Below are positions 18,004 through 28,003 of a stretch of 64,000 bases of DNA, piece after piece (the first letter of the stretch is position 1; each line of letters opens with the position of its first letter). Position numbers and translations under genes: made by a program. Source of the stretch: Paenibacillus endoradicis (lineage in GTDB: Bacteria; Bacillota; Bacilli; Paenibacillales; Paenibacillaceae); assembly GCF_024721975.1 (NCBI RefSeq), contig NZ_JANQBB010000004.1, forward strand, positions 434,001-498,000, in the 5' to 3' direction. Under the pieces are notes generated by a model. It did no database searches. It was not told the DNA's origin and saw only the letters and a list, made by a program, of their open reading frames with translations.

Positions 18004-20124
18004 ATGCTAAGTACTTTATTGAAACCATTTACTTCACTTGTATCGAGAATGAAGTATGGTCAGAAGTTTATTTTTATTAGTATTTTATTCCTCGCCCCTA
18101 TTATTTATTTATTCACAACATGGGCAGTTGATCAGCAAAAGGATATTGAATACTTGAACGGAGAGCAAGTAGGTGTCATGCAGATTGAAGAAGTATGGCC
18201 ACTAGCGATACAAATACAGCAGCATCGAGGCTTAGTTAGCGATTACTTAAATGGCAATACCCAGCTACTTGCAGATATTAAAGCAAAGCAAGCAGAAATT
18301 GAAGATGTAACAGACAGTATTGATGAAAAATTTAACAAAGAGTTATACCCACAATCATACAAACAATATCAATCTATCTTAAATCAATGGAGTAACATTG
18401 AGCGTACATTTGATCAATATTCAGCGGCAGAAAGTTATAATATGCATTCTGATTTGGTCAAGGAAGTGTTGGTAGAAATTAAGCTATTATCTGATGAATC
18501 CTATCTTACACTAGATACTGAAATTGACACATACTATATGATGCGACTTCTTGTTAATGAACTTCCAATGCTAATTGAGACAACAGGTGTCATAAGAGGG
18601 CAAGGTAATGCTACATTGATGACTGGCCAATTAAGTGATGAAGCGTATCTACAATTACAACTGAAAAAGGCACTTAGTGATGATACAGGTAATGAGATAG
18701 TGAATACGATCGGTCGGTTGAATACTAGTCATCCTGGAAAGTATACACAACTATTAGATCAATTAAAAAATGTGCATACGATGTCAGATAATTTCATTGC
18801 ACTATTAGATAATGAAATATTGAATGTAGATAGTTTTACAATTAGTACTGACGATTACTTTAATAAAGGTACTGCTGTCATCTCAGAAATGAATAAGGCT
18901 TATGTGTTGCTTGGCCATAACATGACAGATCAATTACAATCTAGAATTGACTCTAAGATGTTAAGCCGTAATATAGCATTAGCGATTATGGTCATTATCT
19001 TTCTATTTATTATGTTAATCTATCTATCCTTCTACCGAAATGTGATTGAAACAGTGAAAAATTTGAAAGAACGAGCAGAAGCAATGGCAAAAGGTAATTT
19101 CTCACAAGATATTGTGTTAAATACGAAGGATGAACTAAGGGAAGTCGGAGAAGCATTTAATAGTATGCAGCGTGCTATGAGTATCGTACTAGAAAACAAT
19201 CAAAATATAGCTAAGACGACATTAGGTTCTTCGTCGCAACTTGCAGCAATTGCGCAGGAAAGCTCTGTAGCAATGAAACAGGTAGCAGAATCAGTACAGC
19301 AAGTATCAGACGGCACAGTAAGGCAGACACGTACAACGAGTGAGACAGCGAAAGCAATGAATGAGATGGCTATTGGAGTGAATCGGATAGCTGAAGCAGC
19401 ATCTGAGGTTGCCTTTGTAGCAATTCGTGCGAGTGAAAATGCGCTACTAGGTGATCAACAGTTAACAGAAACGGTTAAGCAAATGGATAGTATTAAGAAG
19501 TCACAGGATCTGAGTGCAGGAGTCGTTCGTCGCCTTGAAGAACACTCTGCGCAAATTAGTAAAATTATTGATGCTATTATGGATATTGCATCGCAAACGA
19601 AATTACTAGCGCTGAATGCCAATATCGAAGCTGCACGTGCTGGGGAGTACGGTCGCGGGTTTACAGTGGTAGCACAGGAGGTAGGAAAGCTAGCGGAAGA
19701 AACAACGAGCTCTGGAAAGTCGATATCCCAGTTGCTAGGCGAAATTCGCGGCTTAGTGAATGAAAATGTTGAAGCAATGAAGTCCATGCAAATTGAGACA
19801 AATAGTGGATTGGAATCCGTTCATCGCTCGAAAAATACGATTGATCGAATTCTAGAAGATATTAGAATCGTTAGTGGGCAAATCCAAGATGTTTCTGCCA
19901 CATCAGAAGAAATGTCAGCTGAAATGCAAGAAGTTACCTCTTCAATTGCTGAAGTGGCACATATCTCCGAACTTAATTCTAATGAAGCAGAAACAATGGC
20001 TGCAGCTGCAGAAGAGCAGCTGGCATCTATGGAGCAAATTGAGTATTCAGCAAAGGAATTGAAGCAAGTCTCAGCTCAATTGCAAGACGATCTTAGTAAG
20101 TTTATCCTTCAATCTACAGAGTAG
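18004..20124 (+). CDS. Methyl-accepting chemotaxis protein
   Basis: 706-residue transmembrane chemoreceptor. ATG 18004 with gggag 8 bp upstream; the longer open frame from 17926 lacks an RBS. TM1 at about 20-40, an extracytoplasmic sensor region of about 280 residues that starts with [16 protein letters not shown] (helical-bundle sensor resembling the NIT class), TM2 at about 320-342, HAMP ([24 protein letters not shown]), then the signalling domain with the hairpin tip [27 protein letters not shown] conserved in all MCPs. The stimulus is unknown. Its stop is 3 bp from the stop of the convergent GNAT gene, with no terminator between. Confidence 0.95.
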   Translation: MLSTLLKPFTSLVSRMKYGQKFIFISILFLAPIIYLFTTWAVDQQKDIEYLNGEQVGVMQIEEVWPLAIQIQQHRGLVSDYLNGNTQLLADIKAKQAEIEDVTDSIDEKFNKELYPQSYKQYQSILNQWSNIERTFDQYSAAESYNMHSDLVKEVLVEIKLLSDESYLTLDTEIDTYYMMRLLVNELPMLIETTGVIRGQGNATLMTGQLSDEAYLQLQLKKALSDDTGNEIVNTIGRLNTSHPGKYTQLLDQLKNVHTMSDNFIALLDNEILNVDSFTISTDDYFNKGTAVISEMNKAYVLLGHNMTDQLQSRIDSKMLSRNIALAIMVIIFLFIMLIYLSFYRNVIETVKNLKERAEAMAKGNFSQDIVLNTKDELREVGEAFNSMQRAMSIVLENNQNIAKTTLGSSSQLAAIAQESSVAMKQVAESVQQVSDGTVRQTRTTSETAKAMNEMAIGVNRIAEAASEVAFVAIRASENALLGDQQLTETVKQMDSIKKSQDLSAGVVRRLEEHSAQISKIIDAIMDIASQTKLLALNANIEAARAGEYGRGFTVVAQEVGKLAEETTSSGKSISQLLGEIRGLVNENVEAMKSMQIETNSGLESVHRSKNTIDRILEDIRIVSGQIQDVSATSEEMSAEMQEVTSSIAEVAHISELNSNEAETMAAAAEEQLASMEQIEYSAKELKQVSAQLQDDLSKFILQSTE

Positions 20125-20127
20125 TAG

Positions 20128-20682
20128 CTATACATGCTTCACCATATGCCAAAACGGCTTATGGTGGAGCATAATTTGTTTATCTGCCACATAGCCTTTA
20201 CGCTTATAGACATCTTCAGCAGCAGCATTATCAAAATCAACGTTTAGACCGACCTTATGAACACCGTCATTTGCCGCTTTCTGTTCAATATGTTGCATTA
20301 AACGAGAAGCGATACCGCGTCCTTGATAAGATGGATGAACCGCTAATGCATCAATGTAATATTCATCCGTGTCTGCTTCTAGTTCAAGCGTTACTGATTT
20401 TTGCAGACGTTGTTGTAGTAATGTCTCAATAGGAGAATATAACTCGTTCATGTCTTTACCGTAGTAGCATAGAATCATTCCCGCGATCTGGCCATCGATT
20501 TCTTCAACTGTAACCAATTCGCAGCTAAAGCGATTACCAGGGCTACAATAATATTCAGTTAAAATTTTCCCGGCTGCATCTTCATCATATTCCCCTGTAA
20601 ATGGAAAGGTTAGCTCATGGATCGCTGAAATAATTAATGAAATAACTTGTGCTGCATCTTCTAGTTGTGCTTGTCTAATCAT
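20128..20682 (-). CDS. GNAT-family N-acetyltransferase
   Basis: 184 residues, ATG 20682 with aaggag upstream. Acetyl-CoA-binding motif A is YIDALAVHPSYQGRGIASRLMQHIE (Q/RxxGxG/A signature), followed by VGLNVDFDNAAAEDVYKRKGYV (motif B). Acceptor unknown. Single gene, convergent with the chemoreceptor. Confidence 0.92.
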   Translation of the reverse strand: MIRQAQLEDAAQVISLIISAIHELTFPFTGEYDEDAAGKILTEYYCSPGNRFSCELVTVEEIDGQIAGMILCYYGKDMNELYSPIETLLQQRLQKSVTLELEADTDEYYIDALAVHPSYQGRGIASRLMQHIEQKAANDGVHKVGLNVDFDNAAAEDVYKRKGYVADKQIMLHHKPFWHMVKHV

Positions 20683-20772
20683 GTTGGATGGCTCCTTAAA
20701 CTTATTATTTGCTCTATAATAACACTTTTTACGAGAAAAAGTAGCATCGGAAGCGTTTGATTTATGATAAGG

Positions 20773-20814
20773 AAAAAGCTTAGATCAACGTTATATCGTT
20801 GATCTAAGCTTTTT
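20773..20814. terminator. Strong bidirectional terminator
   Basis: 18-bp perfect stem (20773-20790 with 20797-20814) flanked by A5/T5, 120 bp beyond the GH42 stop codon. It would end the GH42 operon on the minus strand. Confidence 0.85.
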
Positions 20815-20933
20815 ATTACCACAATAGAATTTATTAATTTCCACGGATCCCGAAGGACAAATTTCTATTTGGCGATAAAACGAACCTTATAAACGCGGTC
20901 GCCCATCCTTGAATTGCCTCGATAGAGGTTTTC

Positions 20934-22982
20934 TCATTTTGCGATAGAAACAATAATCATTTCATATGGAGCAAGTGTCCATTGTTCTTGAGCCACATCT
21001 GCACGAGAGCGAGTTACGAAGTTGTAACGAACATCTAATGTAGGGATAGGCGTTGCTTGATTTGAGAAGTTATGAATGAATACATACTTCGTCGTTTCAT
21101 TCTCACGAGCAACAGCATACACAGCATCTGGCAATTGTACATCTAGCGCAGTTTCAAGTTGAAGTTTGCTTGCTAGTTCATTGTAGAAATCATCATAGAA
21201 GGCATCTTCGAAATGACTACCGATATGATAAGCTTCACCTTGGGCAAATTGATTACGTGTTACGACAGCACGGCCGGAGTAGAAGTCATCTTTGTATGTC
21301 ATAATCGCCTCAGCACCTTGCAAGTTAACGATGTCACAAAGCATAGTACAACTGTAACTACCTTGTAACTTACCTTCAGCAAGTGATTGCGTTACTTGAC
21401 CATAGTTATGTTCATGATCGTATAAACCATCAATCTCTTCACTATATAGACCAAGTACATCCGTTAAGTTATGTGGACCATCACCCATAAACATTAGATC
21501 GTTCTCGTTAATGATACCAGTCCAATATGTTGTAATTAATGTGCCCCCATTTTCAACAAAAGCACGCATTTTTTTCTCAAATCCAGCACGTAACATATAT
21601 AACATCGGAGCAACAACAATTTTGTATTCATTAATCTCGCATTCCATATCAACAAAGTCTACTGAAATACCTTGTTTTGTAAATGCACGATAGTGTGCTT
21701 GAACTTCTTCAATGTAACCCATGTCCTTATTACGAGGACCTTGGGAATCTTCAACTGCCCATTTGTTCTCCCAGTCGTATACGATTGCTACTTCCGCATT
21801 CGTATTTGTTCCAGCAATATCAGACAGTTCCGTTAGCATATGTCCTAGATGAGCAACTTCTTTGAACACTCTTGCATCAGAGCGATCGTTATGGGCTACA
21901 ACTGCACCATGAAGCTTTTCACTAGAACCACGACTTTTTCTCCATTGGAAATATTGAACGGAGTTTGAGCCATGTGCTACAGCTTGAAGGGAAGACAATA
22001 GGTGCATACCAGGCTTTTTCAGTTTGGATACACTTTGCCAGTTCGTACTTGATGGAGTACTTTCCATCAATAGGAATGGCTCTTTCTTGATGGAGCGCAT
22101 AATATCATGCATCATGGCTGTGTCTAGACCAACCGAAATGTCATCTTTCTTATGCCATAATGGGTAACTATCCCATGATACGATATCTACATCATTTTTG
22201 AACTTAAAGTAATTCAAACCATTAAAGTAGTACATGAAGTTAGCGGTTACTGGAAGCTCAGGGTTAAATGGCTTAACAGCAGCAATTTCATGATTCATAA
22301 AGTTTTGAGTTTGATCGGAAACGAAACGTTTCCAGTCAAGGTTCATACCATGAATTGCATTTTCACCATGTGGTGCAGGTGACTCTACTTGAGACCAATC
22401 ACTGTAAGTATGGCTCCAGAATGTCGTCCACCATTGCATATTAAGTTCTTCAATTGTACCGTATTTATTTTTTAGCCAGTCACGGAATGCATCCTGGCAG
22501 TAATCACAATGACAGTCGCCGCCATATTCGTTGGAGATGTGCCAAAGTTTCACAGCTGGATGTTGTGCATAACGTTCAGCAATTTTTTGATTAATAATAG
22601 TAATTTTTTCACGATATACAGGTGAAGTATAACAATGATTATGACGCGCTCCGAACAAATTGCGTTGACGGTTAGCTCCTACACGTAATACTTCAGGATA
22701 TTTTTCTGCAAGCCAATTCGGACGAGCACCTGATGGTGTAGCAAGAAATACGTTAATACCGTTGTTATATAGGTTATTGATAACGCTATCTAACCATTCA
22801 AAGTCAAAGATACCTTCCTGAGGTTCAAGCTTTGCCCATGAAAAAATACCAACTGACATAATATTACTGCTAGACGCTTTCATATATTCAATGTCTCTTG
22901 CTAGTATTTCTGGATCATGGAGCCACTGTTCTGGATTATAATCTGCTCCGTGTAGTAACTTATCTGAGAATAACTTCTGCAT
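20934..22982 (-). CDS. Beta-galactosidase, glycoside hydrolase family 42
   Basis: 682-residue cytoplasmic beta-galactosidase. Domain A (TIM barrel, 1 to about 390) starts with LHGADYNPEQW and carries acid/base Glu152 in WHISNEYGG and nucleophile Glu307 in LLMESTPS. The zinc-site Cys cluster of GH42 is present (Cys117 and CHCDYC with Cys157, Cys159, Cys162). The trimerisation domain (about 395-610) and a small C-terminal beta-domain follow. An aagggg RBS is about 7 bp before the ATG. It lies downstream of a binding protein and two permeases on the same strand, suggesting use of imported galacto-oligosaccharides, but 215 bp with a long palindrome and tandem repeats separates it from them. Confidence 0.96.
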   Translation of the reverse strand: MQKLFSDKLLHGADYNPEQWLHDPEILARDIEYMKASSSNIMSVGIFSWAKLEPQEGIFDFEWLDSVINNLYNNGINVFLATPSGARPNWLAEKYPEVLRVGANRQRNLFGARHNHCYTSPVYREKITIINQKIAERYAQHPAVKLWHISNEYGGDCHCDYCQDAFRDWLKNKYGTIEELNMQWWTTFWSHTYSDWSQVESPAPHGENAIHGMNLDWKRFVSDQTQNFMNHEIAAVKPFNPELPVTANFMYYFNGLNYFKFKNDVDIVSWDSYPLWHKKDDISVGLDTAMMHDIMRSIKKEPFLLMESTPSSTNWQSVSKLKKPGMHLLSSLQAVAHGSNSVQYFQWRKSRGSSEKLHGAVVAHNDRSDARVFKEVAHLGHMLTELSDIAGTNTNAEVAIVYDWENKWAVEDSQGPRNKDMGYIEEVQAHYRAFTKQGISVDFVDMECEINEYKIVVAPMLYMLRAGFEKKMRAFVENGGTLITTYWTGIINENDLMFMGDGPHNLTDVLGLYSEEIDGLYDHEHNYGQVTQSLAEGKLQGSYSCTMLCDIVNLQGAEAIMTYKDDFYSGRAVVTRNQFAQGEAYHIGSHFEDAFYDDFYNELASKLQLETALDVQLPDAVYAVARENETTKYVFIHNFSNQATPIPTLDVRYNFVTRSRADVAQEQWTLAPYEMIIVSIAK

Positions 22983-22991
22983 AATATATCC

Positions 22992-23127
22992 CCTTAAACT
23001 TTTTATAGTCCTCCTGAGATACTTCTTAAGAATAAAAAGTACATCGGAAGCATAACCTTAAACTTTTTATAGTCCTCCTGAGTTACTTCTTGAAAATAAA
23101 AAGTACGCCGGAAGCATAACCTTAAAC
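22992..23127 (-). repeat. 64-bp tandem direct repeat, two full copies plus a start of a third
   Basis: Copies at 22992-23055 and 23056-23119 differ at only a few positions; a third begins at 23120 (ccttaaac) and then diverges. On the minus strand each unit contains aggagg followed by actataaaaagtttaagg, so each carries an RBS-like box upstream of GH42. The junction at 23120-23135 (CCTTAAACGTTTTTTT) resembles the LacI operators at 1061 and 3024. Confidence 0.85.
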
Positions 23128-23139
23128 GTTTTTTTGTAA

Positions 23140-23185
23140 CTTAGGCTATACTCGATATTCATATGAATATCGAGTATAGCCTAAG
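23140..23185. repeat. 46-bp perfect palindrome between permease and GH42 genes
   Basis: 23 bp arms (cttaggctatactcgatatt... centre at 23162/23163) with no mismatch. Neither side has a T-tract in the right place for termination, so it is more likely an mRNA-processing or stabilising hairpin that separates transporter and enzyme segments. Confidence 0.85.
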
Positions 23186-23197
23186 TGTAAATATGGA

Positions 23198-24004
23198 CTA
23201 CTTAACTGAACCAAGCATACCTTGTACGAACTGTTTTTGCAGTAAGAAGAAGATAATAACGGTTGGAATTGTAGTAATTATAATTGCCACCATAATAATA
23301 CCATAGTCTGGATTGTAAGACGATGCTAGTGATGATACAACTAGAGGCAATGTTTTTTTCTCCGGCGATTGCAGTGCAATCAATGGCCATAGGAAGTTAT
23401 TCCAGTTTGCCATGAACGTGATAATAGCTGCTGCTGCATAAGTTGGTTTCATAGTTGGCACATAAATATGTGTGAATAGTTTGAACTCGTTCAATCCATC
23501 AACTCGGCCAGCTTGAAGTAACTCACGCGGGAATGACTTCGTATTTTGCAAGAAGAAGAAGATCATGAAAGCAGTAGTCATACCAGGTAGAATAACTGCA
23601 GTTGCAGAGTTAAGTAATCCCCAAGTACTGAATAACTTGAACAACGGAATCATTATTGCAGCGAAAGGCATCATCATGGATAACATTAGTAATCCAAATA
23701 GACGATCTGTACCTTTCGTGCGATATACTTCAAATCCATAACCTGCCATAGAACAAAGAACTAGTGTTAATAGTGTAGAAACGATCGCAATTACGAAAGA
23801 ATTCGTGAATGCTGTAGCAATATCTGCTTGATCAAATAATTTATTAACATTATTCATAAACTCAGAACCAAAGCTGAACTTACCTTTAACGATATCGCTT
23901 GATGAATTGGTCATACCAGTAATCATCCATACGAAGGGAAACAAAGATACGATTGAAGCGATAATAAGAAATGTATGTTTACCGATTGCACTTAGATGTT
24001 TCAT
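23198..24004 (-). CDS. Sugar ABC transporter permease, MalG/GanQ type
   Basis: 268 residues, six membrane spans. EAA motif LLQAGRVDGLNEFKLFTHIYVP near residue 155-175. Its ATG overlaps the stop of the preceding permease by 4 bp (24001-24004), indicating translational coupling. Typical C-terminus QKQFVQGMLGSVK. Partner of the next gene and the binding protein. Confidence 0.93.
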   Translation of the reverse strand: MKHLSAIGKHTFLIIASIVSLFPFVWMITGMTNSSSDIVKGKFSFGSEFMNNVNKLFDQADIATAFTNSFVIAIVSTLLTLVLCSMAGYGFEVYRTKGTDRLFGLLMLSMMMPFAAIMIPLFKLFSTWGLLNSATAVILPGMTTAFMIFFFLQNTKSFPRELLQAGRVDGLNEFKLFTHIYVPTMKPTYAAAAIITFMANWNNFLWPLIALQSPEKKTLPLVVSSLASSYNPDYGIIMVAIIITTIPTVIIFFLLQKQFVQGMLGSVK

Positions 24005-24876
24005 TTCTTCTCACCTCCGACTTTCAATTGTAGAACAGCTAGAACTGCTACAATAACAACGATTGCATAAGAAACAGTAGCTGCATACCCGAAGTTAGGA
24101 GTATATACAAATGATAAGTTGTAAATGTATTGCGAAATAGTCATCGTTGAGTTACCAGGTCCACCATTTGTAATATTTACTACCTCATCGAACAATTGCA
24201 ATGTACCGTTCGTAGAGATGATCGCTGTAAATAGAATAATTGGTTTCAACATTGGAATGGTAATGGACATGAATTGACGGAATTTAGATGCACCGTCAAT
24301 GGATGCCGCTTCATAAACACTTGGATCAACGTTTTGCATAGCAGACAGATAGAAGATCATGTTATAACCTGTCCAACGCCAAGTAATCGCTAATATTATG
24401 ACCACACGAGCCCAGACAGGATCCAATAACCATGCTACAGGCTCACTGATAATATGCATATTTAATAACATCTGATTGAAAATACCATCTACTGCAAAAA
24501 TACTTTTGAAAAGGATGGAGTAAGATACTAAAGCTGTTACGCAAGGCAAGAAGATTGCTGTGCGATAAAAACCTTTAAACTTCAATTTTGGTGAGTTTAA
24601 CAAATGGGCAATAACTAAGCCCAGTATAAGCATGATAGGCACTTGTATAACTAAATATAAAAGTGTATTGAATAAAGCTTGTAAGAACATTGGATCAGAG
24701 AAAAGACGAGTGTAGTTTCCTAAACCTACAAAGTGAGAAACATTACCTTTACCTGATTCGAATGAAAGGATAAAGGATTGGATCATTGGATAAAAACTGA
24801 ACAATAAAATTAATGCGGATGGCAGTAATACAAACTGCCATCCGATTAGAGAGGATTTATTGAACTTGCCCCTCAT
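24001..24876 (-). CDS. Sugar ABC transporter permease, MalF/GanP type
   Basis: 291 residues with the EAA loop VYEAASIDGASKFRQFMSITIP around residues 190-210 and N-terminal WQFVLLPSALILLFSFYPMIQSF, typical of carbohydrate uptake-1 permeases. RBS gggtgg precedes the ATG. Lies 23 bp after the binding-protein gene. No ATPase gene in the cluster, so a shared multi-sugar ATPase is expected. Confidence 0.93.
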   Translation of the reverse strand: MRGKFNKSSLIGWQFVLLPSALILLFSFYPMIQSFILSFESGKGNVSHFVGLGNYTRLFSDPMFLQALFNTLLYLVIQVPIMLILGLVIAHLLNSPKLKFKGFYRTAIFLPCVTALVSYSILFKSIFAVDGIFNQMLLNMHIISEPVAWLLDPVWARVVIILAITWRWTGYNMIFYLSAMQNVDPSVYEAASIDGASKFRQFMSITIPMLKPIILFTAIISTNGTLQLFDEVVNITNGGPGNSTMTISQYIYNLSFVYTPNFGYAATVSYAIVVIVAVLAVLQLKVGGEKK

Positions 24877-24899
24877 ATTACCACCCGCTAACTTATAGA

Positions 24900-26192
24900 T
24901 TATTGTACTTGTTGTTCAAATAGCTTTTGGATGCTAGCTAGGCTTTTCTCTAGATCAGAACCGTTAAGAATGTTAGGAAGTTCATTTTTCAAAGCATCTT
25001 TAGCTTCTTGAGTGTACATACCTAAAGTTATACCAGGAACTTCAGTTGACCATTTAGTAAAGTCAGCATAGATGGCTTGGTTACCGAAGAATTCAGAAGT
25101 TTGTTGGTATGCTTCGCTTGAGAATGCTGGGATATAAGAACCAACACCACCAGCTTCAGTTAGGAAACGCTCATAGAATTCGCTGCTGCCGCCAATTGTA
25201 GCGCCAAGGAATTGTTTAGCAAGATCTTTGTTTGCAGATTTTTCAAGTACGAACCAGCTAGAACCACCTTCGTTAGAAGCATTTACGCCACCTTCGATGT
25301 TAAGGCGAGGTGTAGGAGCTACAGCCCATAGACCTTTTTGATCAGCTGCATCCATAATGGAAGCGATTTGCCATACACCAGAAACTACAGTTGCAACGTC
25401 ACCAGCATTGAAGCTACCAACGAATTCACTCCAACCAGTTACCGGTTTAGCAATACCAGAATCAGCAATTGCTTTGTATAGACGAAGAGTTTCAGTCATC
25501 ACTGGGTTATTCACGAAGTTACCAGTGTTTTCTGGAGTGATATACCAGCTACCACCAGATTGAAGAAGAATAGATGTCCATGCTTCATCGTTCGGGTTAA
25601 TTGTAGACATGAATTTACCAGTTTTCTCTTTTACAACTTTACCGATTTCAATGTATTGATCCCAAGTGATGTTCTCAAGATCTTCTGCAGAGAAACCAGC
25701 TTCAGCAAGGATATCTGTACGATAGAACATACCAGTAACACCGATATCGAATGGAATACCGTAAACTTTCTCATCAATAGTCAATGCATCAACTTTATAT
25801 TGAGAGAATTTTGTGAAATCAACAGAATCAGTGAAATCAGTGAATGTACCAGGGTAAGAATTAACATATTTTTGAATGTTAGGATCATTTACAAGAATAA
25901 TGTCAGGAAGACCATCAGTAACACCAGCAGCTAAGTTAGTGTTTAATTTTTGTTCAAGGTCAGCTTTCGCCATATCAATTACTTCTAATTCAAATTCAGG
26001 ATTCTCTTTTTTGAAAATTTCTTCTGCAATTTTTAGTGCTTTACCATTAAAGGAAGGATCCCATGCCCAAGCGACTACTTTTTGTTTGCCAGAAGCAGTG
26101 TTGTTGTTTGCTTCATTGTTTGAGCTACCACAAGCAGCTAGTAGACCAGTCATTAACGCAGTAAGAAGCAAAATTGTAAGTGCTTTCTTCAT
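24900..26192 (-). CDS. Extracellular sugar-binding lipoprotein (SBP_bac_1)
   Basis: 430 residues. Signal peptide with lipobox LAAC (Cys21). MalE-like fold: DGLPDIILVNDPNIQKYV, YGIPFDIGVTGMFYRTDILAEAGF, and VVSGVWQIASIMDAA. aagggg RBS about 10 bp before ATG. First gene of the minus-strand transporter operon, consistent with receptors being made in excess. The GH42 gene in the operon points to galactosides; the YesN/YesM pair divergent from it may control it. Confidence 0.93.
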   Translation of the reverse strand: MKKALTILLLTALMTGLLAACGSSNNEANNNTASGKQKVVAWAWDPSFNGKALKIAEEIFKKENPEFELEVIDMAKADLEQKLNTNLAAGVTDGLPDIILVNDPNIQKYVNSYPGTFTDFTDSVDFTKFSQYKVDALTIDEKVYGIPFDIGVTGMFYRTDILAEAGFSAEDLENITWDQYIEIGKVVKEKTGKFMSTINPNDEAWTSILLQSGGSWYITPENTGNFVNNPVMTETLRLYKAIADSGIAKPVTGWSEFVGSFNAGDVATVVSGVWQIASIMDAADQKGLWAVAPTPRLNIEGGVNASNEGGSSWFVLEKSANKDLAKQFLGATIGGSSEFYERFLTEAGGVGSYIPAFSSEAYQQTSEFFGNQAIYADFTKWSTEVPGITLGMYTQEAKDALKNELPNILNGSDLEKSLASIQKLFEQQVQ

Positions 26193-26390
26193 TTATTACA
26201 ACCCCTTGTCTATGTTTTATGTTTACAAGTTAATTCTAAGAAAAATAAGCTCAGCTGTATAATAAGTATTTTGTGTTAAGATGGAACAAATTATAGATAT
26301 ATGAAGGTTTTAGATAAAGTTATAGTATTAATTTTGTATGCTAGTAATTAATTTAGTGAACATTTTTATGTTGAAATAGTGAATACTTGC

Positions 26391-26396
26391 TATAAT
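26391..26396 (+). promoter_or_regulatory. Extended -10 promoter of the two-component genes
   Basis: TTGC-TATAAT (TGn extended -10) at 26391-26396; ttgaaa at 26371-26376 is at a short 14-bp spacing, so the extended -10 may compensate. Confidence 0.45.
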
Positions 26397-26448
26397 GACT
26401 TGTTATATGATAAAAAGATGTAACTGATGAAATGAAAAGGTGATTAAG

Positions 26449-27993
26449 ATGACATCGTATAGAATAATGATCGTAGACGATGAAGCAATATTTAGAACGG
26501 GTTTAACCCATCTACATGATTGGGGTAAGGAAGGTATAGAAGTAGTTGCACAAGCTGCGAATGGTATGGAGGCTTTAGAATTAATAGACAAAGTACATCC
26601 TCATGTGGTCATTACAGACATTATGATGCCGATTATGGATGGAATAGATCTAGTGAAAAATCTACGCAAACACCATCCTTCTATTAAAATAATTATATTG
26701 AGTAGTTACAGTGAATTTGAACTTGTAAGAGAAGTATTTAAGTATGGTGTTGATGACTATTTATTGAAGCCAAAAGTAACAGCAGAAGAATTGGTTACGA
26801 TAATTCATAATTCTTGCGAGCCGAGTGCCATTAAGCGTGAGCAAATTGTTCCGTTACTGAAAGAGCCTGCAATTATTATTGGGCAGTGGTTTGAACAGGA
26901 AGATCAACTATCAGAGGAAGATAAGCAGCAACTAAGCAGTTACTTACCTAGTAGCCAGTTTACAATGCTCGTTACAAGTACCGCTGTGTTACAATCGCTT
27001 ACAAATAACAGTCAATATGAGCTTGAACAATTTATTTTAGATAAATGTTATGAGCAATTTCATACGATTTCCTATGTATCCATTTTCACAAAACATCATA
27101 TAGCAATTATCATTAACCATGAACCAGAGGAAGAATTAGATTTGAAGTCAATAATGATTCAATTTGTGAAGAAAGTGAATGAACGCTATACACAACTGAA
27201 GTTTCTTCATTCCAATACCGTCTTCTCGATTGATTTATTGAAAGAAAAATATACATTGTTACAAGAACTACAGAGTAAAGTAATCTATTTCAGCTCACGA
27301 AGTATGATGCTTGAAAATGAGATCAAGCAGAATCCAGTTGAAGTAACTTTTGAACATGAAGCTTTCGTTAATGCATTGAAATGGTTAACGTTCAACCAGG
27401 CGAAAGAGCATCTTGACCTTTACTTCATAGAAGTGAAAAAGACACAAGCTTTAGATGAGTACTCGTTAAAACGATTTATTCAACATATAATCTATACCGT
27501 TATGAGTAATCTTGAACATTTGAAATTGCCATTTACAGAGCAAAGTTCGGAAAAGTTAATATGGTTCAAGAAGATTGATCTAGCAACAACCATCGATGAG
27601 CTAGAGGAAGTTATGGCGTTATTTATGCAAATGGTTCAAGATCAGTTCAATGAGCATAACGAACATAATGAAGTTAATTTGCTTAATCAAATTATTGATC
27701 ACATCCATGCAAACTATGATCAAGATATCTCTTTATCTGAACTGGCAGATAAGTTTCATATGAATTATAGTTATTTATCATGGTATTTCAAACATCGTAC
27801 GAATGAGAATTTGACTGCTTATATTAACAAGTTACGTATTGAAAAAGCTAAAGAATTACTGAAATATAACGATGAAACAATCTCGCAAATTAGTATGAAA
27901 ATTGGTTTCTCAGAACATAATTACTTCTCTAAAGTTTTTAAAAAATTCACAGGTATGACGCCTGTTGAGTACCGCAACTCACATTTGAAGTAA
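26449..27993 (+). CDS. YesN-type response regulator with AraC output domain
   Basis: 514 residues. ATG 26449 with aaaagg 8 bp upstream; a GTG three codons earlier is less likely. Receiver domain 1-125 with phospho-acceptor Asp57 (VVITDIMMP) and Lys in YLLKPK. The middle 130-400 has no clear family. The C-terminal AraC DNA-binding domain (about 410-514) ends KFHMNYSYLSWYFKH ... ISMKIGFSEHNYFSKVFKKFTGMTPVEYR. Paired with the kinase 10 bp downstream and divergent from a sugar ABC operon, which such YesN/YesM pairs normally regulate. Confidence 0.95.
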   Translation: MTSYRIMIVDDEAIFRTGLTHLHDWGKEGIEVVAQAANGMEALELIDKVHPHVVITDIMMPIMDGIDLVKNLRKHHPSIKIIILSSYSEFELVREVFKYGVDDYLLKPKVTAEELVTIIHNSCEPSAIKREQIVPLLKEPAIIIGQWFEQEDQLSEEDKQQLSSYLPSSQFTMLVTSTAVLQSLTNNSQYELEQFILDKCYEQFHTISYVSIFTKHHIAIIINHEPEEELDLKSIMIQFVKKVNERYTQLKFLHSNTVFSIDLLKEKYTLLQELQSKVIYFSSRSMMLENEIKQNPVEVTFEHEAFVNALKWLTFNQAKEHLDLYFIEVKKTQALDEYSLKRFIQHIIYTVMSNLEHLKLPFTEQSSEKLIWFKKIDLATTIDELEEVMALFMQMVQDQFNEHNEHNEVNLLNQIIDHIHANYDQDISLSELADKFHMNYSYLSWYFKHRTNENLTAYINKLRIEKAKELLKYNDETISQISMKIGFSEHNYFSKVFKKFTGMTPVEYRNSHLK

Positions 27994-28003
27994 AGGTGAT
28001 CAT

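Noticed and set aside
22992..23127. Tandem repeats as a CRISPR array
   Set aside because: Units are directly adjacent with no variable spacers and only two copies.
23140..23185. 46-bp palindrome as terminator
   Set aside because: No T-tract follows it on either strand and the GH42 gene lies immediately downstream in the same direction.
25560..25934. Plus-strand ORF of 124 codons opposite the sugar-binding protein
   Set aside because: Antisense shadow without RBS or recognisable motif.
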